Assembly: GCA_964453055.1 (NCBI GenBank)
Contig: CAYVOD010000026.1
Location: 1 to 22,919 of the forward strand
Length of the DNA: 22,919 nt
Source of the DNA: UBA2256 sp964453055
GTDB lineage: Bacteria > Spirochaetota > Spirochaetia > Treponematales > Rectinemataceae
Direction of reading: 5' to 3'
In this document: piece by piece, positions 7,332 to 14,563 of the stretch
Position numbering within the stretch: position 1 is the first letter of the stretch
Layout of the letters: the number at the start of each line of letters is the position of its first letter
Program-made: the position numbers and the translations under genes
The notes under the pieces: generated by a model
Told to the model about the DNA's origin: nothing
The model's input: only the letters and a program-made list of their open reading frames with translations
The model's database searches: none

Positions 7332-8138
7332 ATGATCGAGCTGTCAGGCGTATCGAAAACTTATGCGAAAAGCGACAGAAAGGCTATAGATTCTCTTTCC
7401 CTGACCGTCCAGAACGGGAGGATTTTCGGTTTTCTGGGTCCGAACGGGGCAGGCAAGACGACAACAATACGGGTATTCTGCGGGGCTCTGGAGCCCGACG
7501 AGGGCAGCGTGATGATCGACGGCGTCTCCATGACCGAGCGACCGTTGGACGCCAAGCTACGCATAGGGCTGGTCCACGACAATCCGGAGCTGTTCAACCG
7601 TCTCAAGGCCAGCGAATACCTCAATTTCATAGGCGATGTCTTTCGCGTTTCATCACAGGAGCGCAGGGCGCGGATCGATGAGTACGCGGCCCGGTTCGGC
7701 CTTTCCGATGTCCTGTCGGCTTCCATCGGCAGTTTTTCCAGGGGGATGAAGCAGAAGCTAGGCCTCATCGCCAGCCTTATCCACGACCCAGCCAACTGGG
7801 TGCTGGACGAGCCTATGGTGGGGCTTGATCCTCAATCCGCCTTCGAACTGAAGGAATTGATGCGGCAGCGGACCAGAGAGGGGAAATGCGTTTTTTTCTC
7901 CACCCATGTCATGGAAGTGGCTGAAAAAGTCTGCAACGAACTGGCGATCATCGACAAGGGCAAGATAATCTTCAAGGGAACCATAGAAGACTTGCGCAGG
8001 CGAAAGGAATCGACCGGGACAGGGGTCTCGCGAGAGGCCGGCGCCGGGGGCGAGCGGGAGAGGGGGGGCGAGGAGGACAGCCTCGAGCGGCTCTTCCTGG
8101 AACTGGTGGATTCTTCTCGCGAAGGCGAGGGCCTATGA
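7332..8138 (+). CDS. ABC-2 type transporter ATP-binding protein
   Basis: This 268-residue single ABC ATPase has Walker A GPNGAGKTT (36-44), signature FSRGMKQK (135-142), Walker B WVLDEP (156-161) with the D-loop GLDP, and the switch His in FFSTHV (H192). The Q-loop position reads VHDNPEL, so the usual Gln or Glu is replaced. After the domain there is a short low-complexity, Gly/Glu/Arg-rich segment (residues 226-248) before the last helix. GGAGG lies 5 bases before the ATG. Its stop overlaps the permease start by four bases (ATGA), so the two are translationally coupled and form one exporter of the ABC-2 class. The substrate is not evident. The gene diverges from the CBS/HATPase gene across 170 bases in which I see no convincing promoter. 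Confidence 0.93.
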   Translation: MIELSGVSKTYAKSDRKAIDSLSLTVQNGRIFGFLGPNGAGKTTTIRVFCGALEPDEGSVMIDGVSMTERPLDAKLRIGLVHDNPELFNRLKASEYLNFIGDVFRVSSQERRARIDEYAARFGLSDVLSASIGSFSRGMKQKLGLIASLIHDPANWVLDEPMVGLDPQSAFELKELMRQRTREGKCVFFSTHVMEVAEKVCNELAIIDKGKIIFKGTIEDLRRRKESTGTGVSREAGAGGERERGGEEDSLERLFLELVDSSREGEGL

Positions 8139-9811
8139 GGCCCCGCGTACTAAGCCTGGCGATCCTGAATATCAGGAGCACATTCAGCTTCAACCTTCCC
8201 ACCCGCAAGGAGCTCAAGCAGCCGAAGACGCTGGCCAAGACAATAGGCATCGGCATCGGGATTCTTTTGCTTTTCGCCGATTTCTCATTTATTTTCGTGA
8301 TGAACAGCCAAGCCATGTACAGCGCCTTCAAGCCGGCGGGGCTGGAGGATATGATGCTGCTGTACACCGCCACCACGGCGGCCCTGCTGGTCTTCGTTTT
8401 TTCCTTCACCATGGCCTTGTCGCTCTTCTCCGCGTCCGCGGTGGATTCGGGATTCCTTGTCCTGCCTTTCAAGCCCCATGAGTTATTGGCCGCCAAGATG
8501 GCGCTCGTGTATTTCACAAATCTGCTTATAGGTATTTTCGTGCTCATGGTGAGCGCCATCGTTTACGGGGTGAACGAGCATCCTCCGCTGCTTTTTTACC
8601 TCTACAGCCTCTTGTCATCCCTGGCCCTGCCCTTGATTCCCCTGGCTGTTTCCTACCTGGTGCTCATACCCCTCATGAACGCTTCAGGGCTGTTCCGCAA
8701 CAAGAATTTCATTATCTATTTCGGGGGATTTTTGGGGATTGGGCTAGCCTTGGCCTTCAATTTGTATATCCAGGGAACCATGACAAGGCTGCAGGATCCT
8801 TCCTTCGCCGCGGGCTTCGCCTCGCCCGAATCCTTCCTGTCGCGGCTGGGCAGGGCATGGATCCCCTCGCTGCTCGTCTGGAAGTCGTTGAGCCAGGCGG
8901 GGAATTTTACCGGCCTCTTGGCGCTCGCCGGCAATTTCGCCCTCGGCGCGCTCGTGTTAGCCGCGGTCGTCTTCCTTCTCGGGAAACCTTATCTACGAAG
9001 CATACAGATTTTCGGGGAATCGAGCTTTTCCAGGGGAAGTAGAAAGCGCAAGAGGGCGCAAGACGGGCGCGAGTACGAGGAAATCAAGGCCCCCCTGGCA
9101 AGTCTTCTGGCCAGGGAGATACGGCTCATGAACCGGGAGCCGATATTTTTCATAAACGGGCCGTTTATCGTGATACTGCTGCCCGTTTTCATGGGGATCG
9201 CCTTTTTCACCCAACGATCGAGCATGGCGGGGATGTTCTCCGCCCTGGAACCTCTGCTGGGCGGCCCCGCGGGGTACCTGATTCCCGCGGCCCTGGGCGG
9301 CTTTTTAGGTTCTTCGACAAGCATCGCCTGCACGGCCGTGTCCAGGGACGCTAAAACCTTGTCCTGGATCAAGGCCCTGCCGGTGAGCGCCTTCGAATAC
9401 TTCGCCGCGAAATTATTGCACGCGGAGATTTTCTCGGTTTTCGGCGCCGTGGTAGGCTGCGCGGCATCCTGGTTGGCGCTGGGGACGGGCGCGGCGGACC
9501 TGGTCCTGGGCTTCATCCTCGCACTTTTGTTCTCCACCGCATTCAACATGGGAGGGTTGTGGCTGGACACGGCGAACCCCCGGCTTCGCTGGGACAATCC
9601 GATCGCCGCGATGAAGCAAAATCCCAACGCGGTCATCGTCATCCTGGCCGCCATGGGAATCTTGGCGGCTTTGGGCTTTTTCACCTTCAACGTCACTCTG
9701 CCGCGCAACGTCTACGCGCTTGTTTACGGCCTGGTTTTTTCCGGCTGCATACTGGCGTGGCTCCTGCGATACCCGAAGTTCGCCGAAAAGCGTTACGCGC
9801 GCTTCGAATAG
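8135..9811 (+). CDS. ABC-2 type transporter permease
   Basis: This 558-residue integral membrane protein has about twelve hydrophobic segments (roughly 36-56, 75-101, 120-144, 151-180, 191-212, 258-283, 335-355, 375-395, 420-448, 452-470, 497-517 and 525-545). They fall in two halves separated by a charged cytoplasmic stretch near 288-330 (SRGSRKRKRAQDGREYEEI). This size and layout match the putative ABC exporter permeases of the PF16949 kind, in which one long chain replaces two six-helix subunits. It starts inside the stop codon of the ATPase gene (ATGA). The last bases of the gene and its stop codon lie in the long inverted repeat at 9811-9897. The exported substrate is unknown. Confidence 0.87.
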   Translation: MRPRVLSLAILNIRSTFSFNLPTRKELKQPKTLAKTIGIGIGILLLFADFSFIFVMNSQAMYSAFKPAGLEDMMLLYTATTAALLVFVFSFTMALSLFSASAVDSGFLVLPFKPHELLAAKMALVYFTNLLIGIFVLMVSAIVYGVNEHPPLLFYLYSLLSSLALPLIPLAVSYLVLIPLMNASGLFRNKNFIIYFGGFLGIGLALAFNLYIQGTMTRLQDPSFAAGFASPESFLSRLGRAWIPSLLVWKSLSQAGNFTGLLALAGNFALGALVLAAVVFLLGKPYLRSIQIFGESSFSRGSRKRKRAQDGREYEEIKAPLASLLAREIRLMNREPIFFINGPFIVILLPVFMGIAFFTQRSSMAGMFSALEPLLGGPAGYLIPAALGGFLGSSTSIACTAVSRDAKTLSWIKALPVSAFEYFAAKLLHAEIFSVFGAVVGCAASWLALGTGAADLVLGFILALLFSTAFNMGGLWLDTANPRLRWDNPIAAMKQNPNAVIVILAAMGILAALGFFTFNVTLPRNVYALVYGLVFSGCILAWLLRYPKFAEKRYARFE

Positions 9812-9897
9812 GCGGCGCTGAGCCGCGGCGCGCCCGGGGCTGCCGGTAGGAAAGCGCCTTACCCGGGCGCGCCGCGCCGGGTAGGTTAGGCGCCGCC
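9811..9897. terminator. Long inverted repeat between convergent genes, likely bidirectional terminator
   Basis: Outer arms GGCGGCGC (9811-9818) and GCGCCGCC (9890-9897) flank a perfect 15-bp inner stem (9824-9838 with 9862-9876). It fills the gap between the permease stop and the stop of the minus-strand nuclease gene. No T tract follows on either strand, so it is either a Rho-aided stop or a block to read-through and 3' exonuclease. The structure is directly visible. Confidence 0.6.
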
Positions 9898-9902
9898 CTG
9901 CT

Positions 9903-10337
9903 TCAATCCAGGGGGATCCTGTACTCGACCCAGCGTACCCTGCCGTCGACGATAGCCTGCCTGGCGCTCCTCTCGACCTTGGAGAGCGACGAATCGCCTG
10001 TCTTGACCTCGACGAAGACAATCTCTTCGACTTCTCCGGATGAAGCGCCATTGAAACAGACGTAATCAAGGGGTTTCCCAAGAAATCGCGCATCGTCGAA
10101 GGGGCAAGGGAAGCCGGGCAGGTAAGGAGCCAGCTGCTCTGCCACCTGGCCGCCCAGCACCGCCCTGGAACGCTTTACCGCGTCCTCGCGCTCGGTCGAA
10201 AGACGGGACGGCAGTTCTTTTTCCGCTTCGAGTCGGCCGCCGCGCTTGCCTATCGCCAACCCGATAAGCAGCCCGAGCAGAAAGAGGGCCATGACGCCGG
10301 CGACGATCAGCGCCTGGGATAATTCGCTAGTATTCAT
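9903..10337 (-). CDS. Membrane-anchored endonuclease related to archaeal Holliday junction resolvase
   Basis: This 144-residue protein has one N-terminal membrane helix (about residues 9-30), a charged helical stretch (31-60), then a PD-(D/E)xK nuclease-like core. The core reads FPCPFDDARFLGKPLDYVCF with D91, then IVFVEVKTG with E110 and K112, and a basic end RWVEYRI. This order matches the family annotated as endonuclease related to archaeal Holliday junction resolvase (PF10107). The start at 10337 puts the helix at the N terminus; a longer frame from 10418 adds a basic stretch overlapping the upstream terminator and is unlikely. No Shine-Dalgarno is seen, but TATTCT lies 9 bases before the ATG. 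Its in vivo substrate is unknown. Confidence 0.8.
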   Translation of the reverse strand: MNTSELSQALIVAGVMALFLLGLLIGLAIGKRGGRLEAEKELPSRLSTEREDAVKRSRAVLGGQVAEQLAPYLPGFPCPFDDARFLGKPLDYVCFNGASSGEVEEIVFVEVKTGDSSLSKVERSARQAIVDGRVRWVEYRIPLD

Positions 10338-10364
10338 TATGGAATAAGAATACAGCGCGGGGTG

Positions 10365-10416
10365 AAAAAATGAAGGGCCCCGGGCGCAGCGAAAGGTAAT
10401 TCGCCGCGCCCGGGGC
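10365..10416 (-). terminator. Intrinsic terminator of the Ala-rich lipoprotein gene
   Basis: On the minus strand a perfect 11-bp stem (arms 10406-10416 and 10377-10387) is followed, after six bases, by a run of six T (10370-10365). It lies about 34 bases after the stop codon of the gene at 10450-10869 and ends that transcript before the nuclease gene. Confidence 0.78.
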
Positions 10417-10449
10417 ACAAAGTCGCGCTTTTTCGCGAGAGTCCGGTTA

Positions 10450-10869
10450 TCAGCTCGAGGCCGCGGCCTTGAACTTATCCTTGTACTCCTGCACCTTGGC
10501 GGCGAAATCGGTCTGCGCCTGCCCAGTCAGGGAAGCGCTTATGGTTTCGGCGGCGGCGTTGAGAGCGTCGGCCTGCTTCGAGAGGTTTTCGGCATCGGTC
10601 AGCGCGGCGGGATTGCCTGCGTTAGCCTTGGCCGAGGCTTCGGAGTAGGACGCGATCAACGCATCGTAGGCGGCGACCCAGGCCGCGGGATCCTTGATGT
10701 CCGCGGGGGCGACTTCCGCGCCAGCGGTAGCGGTGGCGTCGGAACCGGTTGCTGGGGTGGTCTCGGTGGTTGCTGCCTGGGGAGTCTCGGCGGCTTTTTC
10801 AGCCTTCGGGGCGCAGGAGACCGCGAGAAGCACCATCGCGCACAGTGCTAGAACAGATTTCAGTTTCAC
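10450..10869 (-). CDS. Small Ala-rich lipoprotein
   Basis: This 139-residue protein has a lipoprotein signal peptide (MKLKSVLALCAMVLLAVSC, lipidated Cys 19). A low-complexity Ala/Thr/Pro/Glu linker follows (about 20-60), then a helical, Ala-rich domain with AWVAAYDALIASYSEASAKA and a Lys-rich end VQEYKDKFKAAASS. The start codon is GTG, set by AAAGGAG 6 bases upstream. A consensus promoter (10901-10930) and an intrinsic terminator (10365-10416) frame it as a single-gene unit, which together with its size suggests an abundant surface or periplasmic lipoprotein, perhaps structural. No enzymatic motif is present and I do not recognise a named family. Confidence 0.85.
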   Translation of the reverse strand: MKLKSVLALCAMVLLAVSCAPKAEKAAETPQAATTETTPATGSDATATAGAEVAPADIKDPAAWVAAYDALIASYSEASAKANAGNPAALTDAENLSKQADALNAAAETISASLTGQAQTDFAAKVQEYKDKFKAAASS

Positions 10870-10900
10870 GATGAACTCCTTTAGTCCAACAATGCCGCGA

Positions 10901-10930
10901 AATATAGTTCCATAATGATAAATATGTCAA
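10901..10930 (-). promoter_or_regulatory. Promoter of the Ala-rich lipoprotein gene
   Basis: On the minus strand a perfect -35 TTGACA (10925-10930) is followed after 18 bases by TATATT (10901-10906). The -10 box lies about 31 bases before the GTG start. The surrounding bases are clearly AT-richer than the flanking genes. Confidence 0.8.
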
Positions 10931-10971
10931 GATATGGCTGTGACCGCGAAATATTCAACATTATCCAGGAT

Positions 10972-11000
10972 TTGCGCATGGGGCAAATACTTAGTACAGT
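10972..11000 (+). promoter_or_regulatory. Promoter placing the TSS at the ATG of the isomerase-like gene
   Basis: TTGCGC (10972-10977), 17 bases and TACAGT (10995-11000) are followed by exactly 6 bases and the ATG at 11007. With standard spacing transcription would begin on the A of the start codon, giving a leaderless mRNA. This agrees with the absence of any Shine-Dalgarno sequence. The hexamers are only moderately close to consensus. Confidence 0.5.
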
Positions 11001-11006
11001 CGAACC

Positions 11007-11855
11007 ATGTTGCGATTCGGACTCAGAGCCCACGATTTCGGTCCCTGCGAAGCGGGCCTCCTCGCCGACAGGATCGCGTCCTATGGGGTTTCCCGGATTC
11101 AATTGGCCCTTTCCAAGGCTTTCCCAGACTTCCCCGCCTCGCCGGGTCAGCTGAGCCGCGGCTTCGCCGAGGCCACGAGGGAGGTATTCGCCGACCGAGG
11201 TGTCGGGATAGCCGTTTTGGGCTGTTATATCAATCCCGTTCATCCGGATGCGGGAATCCGGGAAGCGCAGCTTAGGCGATTCGAGGAACATCTGCGCTTC
11301 GCCGGGAGTTTCGGCTGCTCCCTTGTGGGCACGGAGACCGGCTCGCTTAATCCCGACTCCTCTTGGCACCCCGACACCGGTGGCGAGACCGCCTTCGAGA
11401 GCCTCTGCGATTCCGTCGAGCGCCTGGTCAAGTTCGCCGAACGCTACGGCGCCATAGTCGCCATAGAACCCGTGGCCGACCAGCATACCGTTTCCAGCGT
11501 CGAGAAAACCAGGATCCTATTGGATCGCATCGATTCTCCCGCTCTGGGAATCATCTTCGACCCGGTCAATTTGATTCCGAGGAAGGGCTTGCTCGGGAAG
11601 CAGGTCGATTTTTTCGAGCGTGCCTTCGCCGCCTTCGGCTCCAGGATCGTCGCGATCCACGTAAAAGATTTTCGCGGCGAGGGGGGAGTGAAGTCACAGA
11701 TCGTTTCCCCGGGATCGGGCGAATTCGATTTTTCGTCGTTTTTCAGGCTCCTCCGCGAGAAGAAGCCGGAGATCGACGTATTGCTGGAAAATTCTTCCCC
11801 CGCGGAGGCTCCGGCGGCATTGGCGTTCTTGAGACGCGCGGCCGGGGAACCTTGA
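11007..11855 (+). CDS. Sugar phosphate isomerase/epimerase-like TIM-barrel protein
   Basis: This 282-residue protein is of the xylose-isomerase-like TIM-barrel (AP endonuclease 2) superfamily. The four metal ligands expected in the active site are in order: E154 (VAIEPV), D185 (IIFDPVN), H218 (VAIHVKD) and E261 (LLENSS). The region VSPGSGEFDF near 233-242 is the conserved loop where G-x-G-x-x-D/N occurs in these enzymes. Such proteins isomerise or epimerise sugars and sugar phosphates, or dehydrate inositol derivatives; which reaction applies cannot be told. No ribosome binding site is seen, and a -10-like hexamer sits 6 bases before the ATG. It stands alone between the divergent lipoprotein gene and the radical SAM gene. 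Confidence 0.87.
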   Translation: MLRFGLRAHDFGPCEAGLLADRIASYGVSRIQLALSKAFPDFPASPGQLSRGFAEATREVFADRGVGIAVLGCYINPVHPDAGIREAQLRRFEEHLRFAGSFGCSLVGTETGSLNPDSSWHPDTGGETAFESLCDSVERLVKFAERYGAIVAIEPVADQHTVSSVEKTRILLDRIDSPALGIIFDPVNLIPRKGLLGKQVDFFERAFAAFGSRIVAIHVKDFRGEGGVKSQIVSPGSGEFDFSSFFRLLREKKPEIDVLLENSSPAEAPAALAFLRRAAGEP

Positions 11856-11914
11856 ACGCCGAGGCTCTCCGTCGGCTGGGAAAAGGCATGTAGCCTTCAT
11901 ACCTAATGCGGCAC

Positions 11915-11944
11915 TTAGCGCGCCAGGCCTCCATGATGTATCAT
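11915..11944 (+). promoter_or_regulatory. Possible promoter for the YgiQ-type gene, near-leaderless
   Basis: TTAGCG (11915-11920), 18 bases and TATCAT (11939-11944) lie before the ATG at 11953, with 8 bases between the -10 box and the ATG. No Shine-Dalgarno is present. ATGAT-GT-ATCAT (11933-11944) forms a small inverted repeat over the -10 box that could be an operator. The -35 is weak. Confidence 0.35.
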
Positions 11945-11952
11945 CTGGCCAT

Positions 11953-13881
11953 ATGGCATTTCTCCCCGCAATCCCTTCCGATCTCGAAAAGGCCGGCTTG
12001 GCTCCAGGCGAACTTGACGCAATCATCGTGACAGGCGACGCCTATGTCGATCATTCGTCCTTTGGCACGGCCATAATAGGACGGGTTCTCGAAGCGGAAG
12101 GCTACAAGGTGGCGATTCTCTCAAGGCCCGATCCAGATGATGTGGAGGTATTCAGGATTTTCGGCAGGCCTCGGCTGGCCTTCCTGGTCACTTCCGGCGC
12201 GGTGGATTCCATGGTTTCCTCCTACACGGCCAACAATAAGCCCCGCTCCGAGGACGAATACGCCCCTGGAGGAAACCGCGCCCTCTGCATGCGCGCCGAC
12301 GGCAGCGTCGGGCCTGGCGTTCGCGGCCGCGCGAACGCCAGGCCCGACCGGGCGGTGATTCATTACGCGACCATGTGCAGGCAAGCCTACAAGGGCGTGA
12401 AGGTGGTGATCGGGGGCATCGAGGCGAGCCTCCGGAGGCTCGCCCATTATGACTATTGGTCCGATAAGGTCCGTAAGTCGATACTGCTCGACTCCAAGGC
12501 CGACATCCTTGTCTACGGCATGGGCGAGCGGCAAATAAAGGAAATCCTGAGGCGCCTGGACGCCTCGCCGGGAGAGGCTGACCTGTCGGGCATCCGCGGC
12601 ACCGCATGGGCCAAGCATATAGGCCAGATGCCGTCGGAAGCCTTTGCCGCCAAGTTTCCCGACGCCCTGCGGCTTCCCGATTTCGATTCGCTGGCAGGGC
12701 AGGATAATCAATCCAAGCTGAGCTTTCAGGCATCCTTCGCCCTCCAGTACAAGAACACCGATCCGTTTTCCGCCAAACGGCTGGTCGAACGCTACGGAGA
12801 CAGGATCGTCGTTCAGGAATCGCCTGCCTTTCCTCTGGACAGGAAGGCCCTGGACGAAGTCTACGCGCTTCCCTACCAGCGCGAGGCGCACCCGATGTAT
12901 CAAGAATGGAGCGGCGTTCCCGCCCTGGCCGAGGTTAAGTTTTCCCTGCTCTCGTCCCGGGGCTGCTTCGGCGCCTGTTCCTTCTGCGCCCTTAGCTTTC
13001 ACCAGGGCAGGCAGATCAACTCCCGTAGCGTAGAGGCGATCGTGGACGAGGCGAAGGTCCTGACGAGGTTGGGCGATTTTAAAGGCTATATCCACGACGT
13101 GGGGGGTCCCACGGCCAATTTCAGGCGTTCGGCGTGCGAGAAAATGGAAACCAAAGGGGCCTGCCTCGACAGGCGCTGCCTGTCGCCGGAACCCTGCCCC
13201 AGCCTGGAGCCTGACCACGGCGAGTACCTGCGGCTTTTGCGCGAGCTCCGGAACCTTCCGGGGGTGAAGAAGGTCTTCGTCCGCTCGGGCGTGCGCTACG
13301 ATTACGCGATGCTGGACAAAAGCGACGAGTTCCTGCGGGAGCTGGTGGAACACCACATATCGGGCCAGCTTAAGGTTGCGCCCGAGCATGTCTCGGACAA
13401 GGTCCTCGCCCTGATGGGCAAGCCGTCCAGGCGAAGTTACCATGCCTTCGCCGAACGTTACACGGCGCTGAATCGCGAAAAAGGCCTAAAACAATACCTC
13501 GTGCCGTATTTCATCTCCGCCCACCCTGGATCCGGACTCAAGGAAGCGATCGAACTCGCTGAATATCTGAGGGATACCGGTTTCGTCCCGGACCAGGCCC
13601 AGGATTTCTACCCCACTCCGGGAACATTGGCCACAGCCATGTATTGGTGTGAAGCCAACCCGCTGGACGGCAAGCCGGTCTACGTGGCGAAGGGAGCCCG
13701 CGAACGGGCGATGCAGCGGGCGCTCCTTCAGTATTCGGCGCCGGCCAACGCCGACTTGGTCCGCGAGGCTTTGGTCGAGGCGGGCAGGCCAGACCTTATC
13801 GGGGAGGGAGAGCGTTGCCTGGTAAGGGCAGGCGGGCGATCCGCCGGCCGAGGGATGAGGTCTTCGCGCCGCCGGAACTGA
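11953..13881 (+). CDS. ygiQ: YgiQ family (UPF0313) radical SAM protein with an extra palindrome-encoded segment
   Basis: This 642-residue protein has a cobalamin-binding-like N-terminal half (IIVTGDAYVDHSSFG, then VVIGGIEASLRRLAHYDYW near 151-169) and a radical SAM core with the [4Fe-4S] motif RGCFGACSFC (C338, C342, C345). The later part includes KVAPEHVSDKVLALMGKP and QAQDFYPTPGTLATAMYW, which are typical of YgiQ proteins. The substrate of this family is unknown. Between YAPGG (103-107) and RPDRAV (130-135), where relatives have about four residues, there are about 22, partly encoded by the inverted repeat at 12309-12346. The end (GGRSAGRGMRSSRRRN) is Arg-rich and overlaps the convergent YigZ gene by 86 bases. 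The gene has no Shine-Dalgarno and a -10-like TATCAT 8 bases before the ATG. Confidence 0.93.
   Translation: MAFLPAIPSDLEKAGLAPGELDAIIVTGDAYVDHSSFGTAIIGRVLEAEGYKVAILSRPDPDDVEVFRIFGRPRLAFLVTSGAVDSMVSSYTANNKPRSEDEYAPGGNRALCMRADGSVGPGVRGRANARPDRAVIHYATMCRQAYKGVKVVIGGIEASLRRLAHYDYWSDKVRKSILLDSKADILVYGMGERQIKEILRRLDASPGEADLSGIRGTAWAKHIGQMPSEAFAAKFPDALRLPDFDSLAGQDNQSKLSFQASFALQYKNTDPFSAKRLVERYGDRIVVQESPAFPLDRKALDEVYALPYQREAHPMYQEWSGVPALAEVKFSLLSSRGCFGACSFCALSFHQGRQINSRSVEAIVDEAKVLTRLGDFKGYIHDVGGPTANFRRSACEKMETKGACLDRRCLSPEPCPSLEPDHGEYLRLLRELRNLPGVKKVFVRSGVRYDYAMLDKSDEFLRELVEHHISGQLKVAPEHVSDKVLALMGKPSRRSYHAFAERYTALNREKGLKQYLVPYFISAHPGSGLKEAIELAEYLRDTGFVPDQAQDFYPTPGTLATAMYWCEANPLDGKPVYVAKGARERAMQRALLQYSAPANADLVREALVEAGRPDLIGEGERCLVRAGGRSAGRGMRSSRRRN
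12309..12346 (+). repeat. Perfect 17-bp inverted repeat inside the YgiQ-type gene
   Basis: Arms 12309-12325 and 12330-12346 are exact reverse complements with the 4-base spacer GCCG. The segment is read through in frame as part of residues 119-132 (centre GPGVRGRANARPD). It lies where the protein appears longer than relatives by about 18 residues, which suggests an in-frame palindromic insertion. The repeat itself is certain; its mobile origin is inferred. Confidence 0.9.
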
Positions 13882-14458
13882 GATCGGCCAACCTTGAGAG
13901 GAATCGCTCGACCTCATCGCTGGGGATATCGATAACGAGGCGAACGGCCTCGGCAAATTCCTCGTCCGCAATGCTTGCGCCGAAATGGGAAAGACTCGTT
14001 TTGAATGCGTCGAAAACGGCGTAATGCAGTTCGACTCGCAGGGTGGTCAATTCGGCGAGAAGGGCCTTTTGAACGCGTTCTAGCACCTGTCTGGCCGCCT
14101 CCGAGTAGGCTTTCACCAGGCCGCCCGTCCCTAGGAGCGTGCCGCCGAAATACCTGGTCACAACCACGGCGACATTGCCCAGACCCGAGCCGTGCAGCAC
14201 CGACAGCAGCGGCCTGCCTGAAGTGCCGGAGGGTTCGCCGTCGTCGGAGCAGAATTCGGTGCGGGAGTTGCCGCCGCCCACGATAAAAGCGGGAACGTTG
14301 TGCGTCGCGTCGGGAAATTCACGGCGGATTTTGTCGATGAAGGCGCGGGCTTTTTCGACGGATTCGACATAGTCGAGGCTCGCGACGAAGCGGGAGTTGA
14401 TGACGCTTATCTCTGCCCGGGCGGGACCGAGAGGCACTGGGTAGGCTTCTTTCGCCAT
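13796..14458 (-). CDS. yigZ: YigZ/IMPACT family protein (UPF0029, with DUF1949-like C-terminus)
   Basis: This 220-residue protein carries the UPF0029/IMPACT signature SDDGEPSGTSGRPLLSVL (71-88) and VVVTRYFGGTLLGTGGLVKA (98-117). Its C-terminal part of about 75 residues corresponds to the DUF1949 domain of bacterial YigZ proteins. Relatives of IMPACT are linked to translation control, but the bacterial role is not settled. The length matches the family (about 205-220). It begins at ATG 14458 with no clear ribosome binding site. It ends 86 bases inside the convergent YgiQ-type gene, so both reading frames share 13796-13881. It is transcribed in the same direction as ribA, 105 bases downstream of it, but hairpins lie between them. 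Confidence 0.9.
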   Translation of the reverse strand: MAKEAYPVPLGPARAEISVINSRFVASLDYVESVEKARAFIDKIRREFPDATHNVPAFIVGGGNSRTEFCSDDGEPSGTSGRPLLSVLHGSGLGNVAVVVTRYFGGTLLGTGGLVKAYSEAARQVLERVQKALLAELTTLRVELHYAVFDAFKTSLSHFGASIADEEFAEAVRLVIDIPSDEVERFLSRLADLSSGGAKTSSLGRRIARLPLPGNALPPR

Positions 14459-14478
14459 GCTAGACGGGCATTAGCGCG

Positions 14479-14524
14479 GCCGCCGCATTGGCGGCTGCCT
14501 GAATCGCCGCGGCCGGGCGGCCGC
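14479..14524 (-). repeat. GC-rich hairpin pair between ribA and the YigZ gene
   Basis: GCCGCC/GGCGGC (14479-14484 and 14490-14495, 5-base loop) and GCGGCC/GGCCGC (14509-14514 and 14519-14524, GGGC loop) lie in the 105-base gap after ribA. There is no T tract. They could end or protect the ribA transcript. The gap 14459-14563 holds nothing else recognised. Confidence 0.45.
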
Positions 14525-14563
14525 CGGCTTGATCGCCGCCCCGGCGCGATGAGAGGGGCTGTT

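Noticed and set aside
12121..13443. A 440-codon open frame on the minus strand opposite the YgiQ-type gene
   Set aside because: It lies wholly inside a well-recognised radical SAM gene, has no family motif and reflects codon bias in GC-rich DNA.
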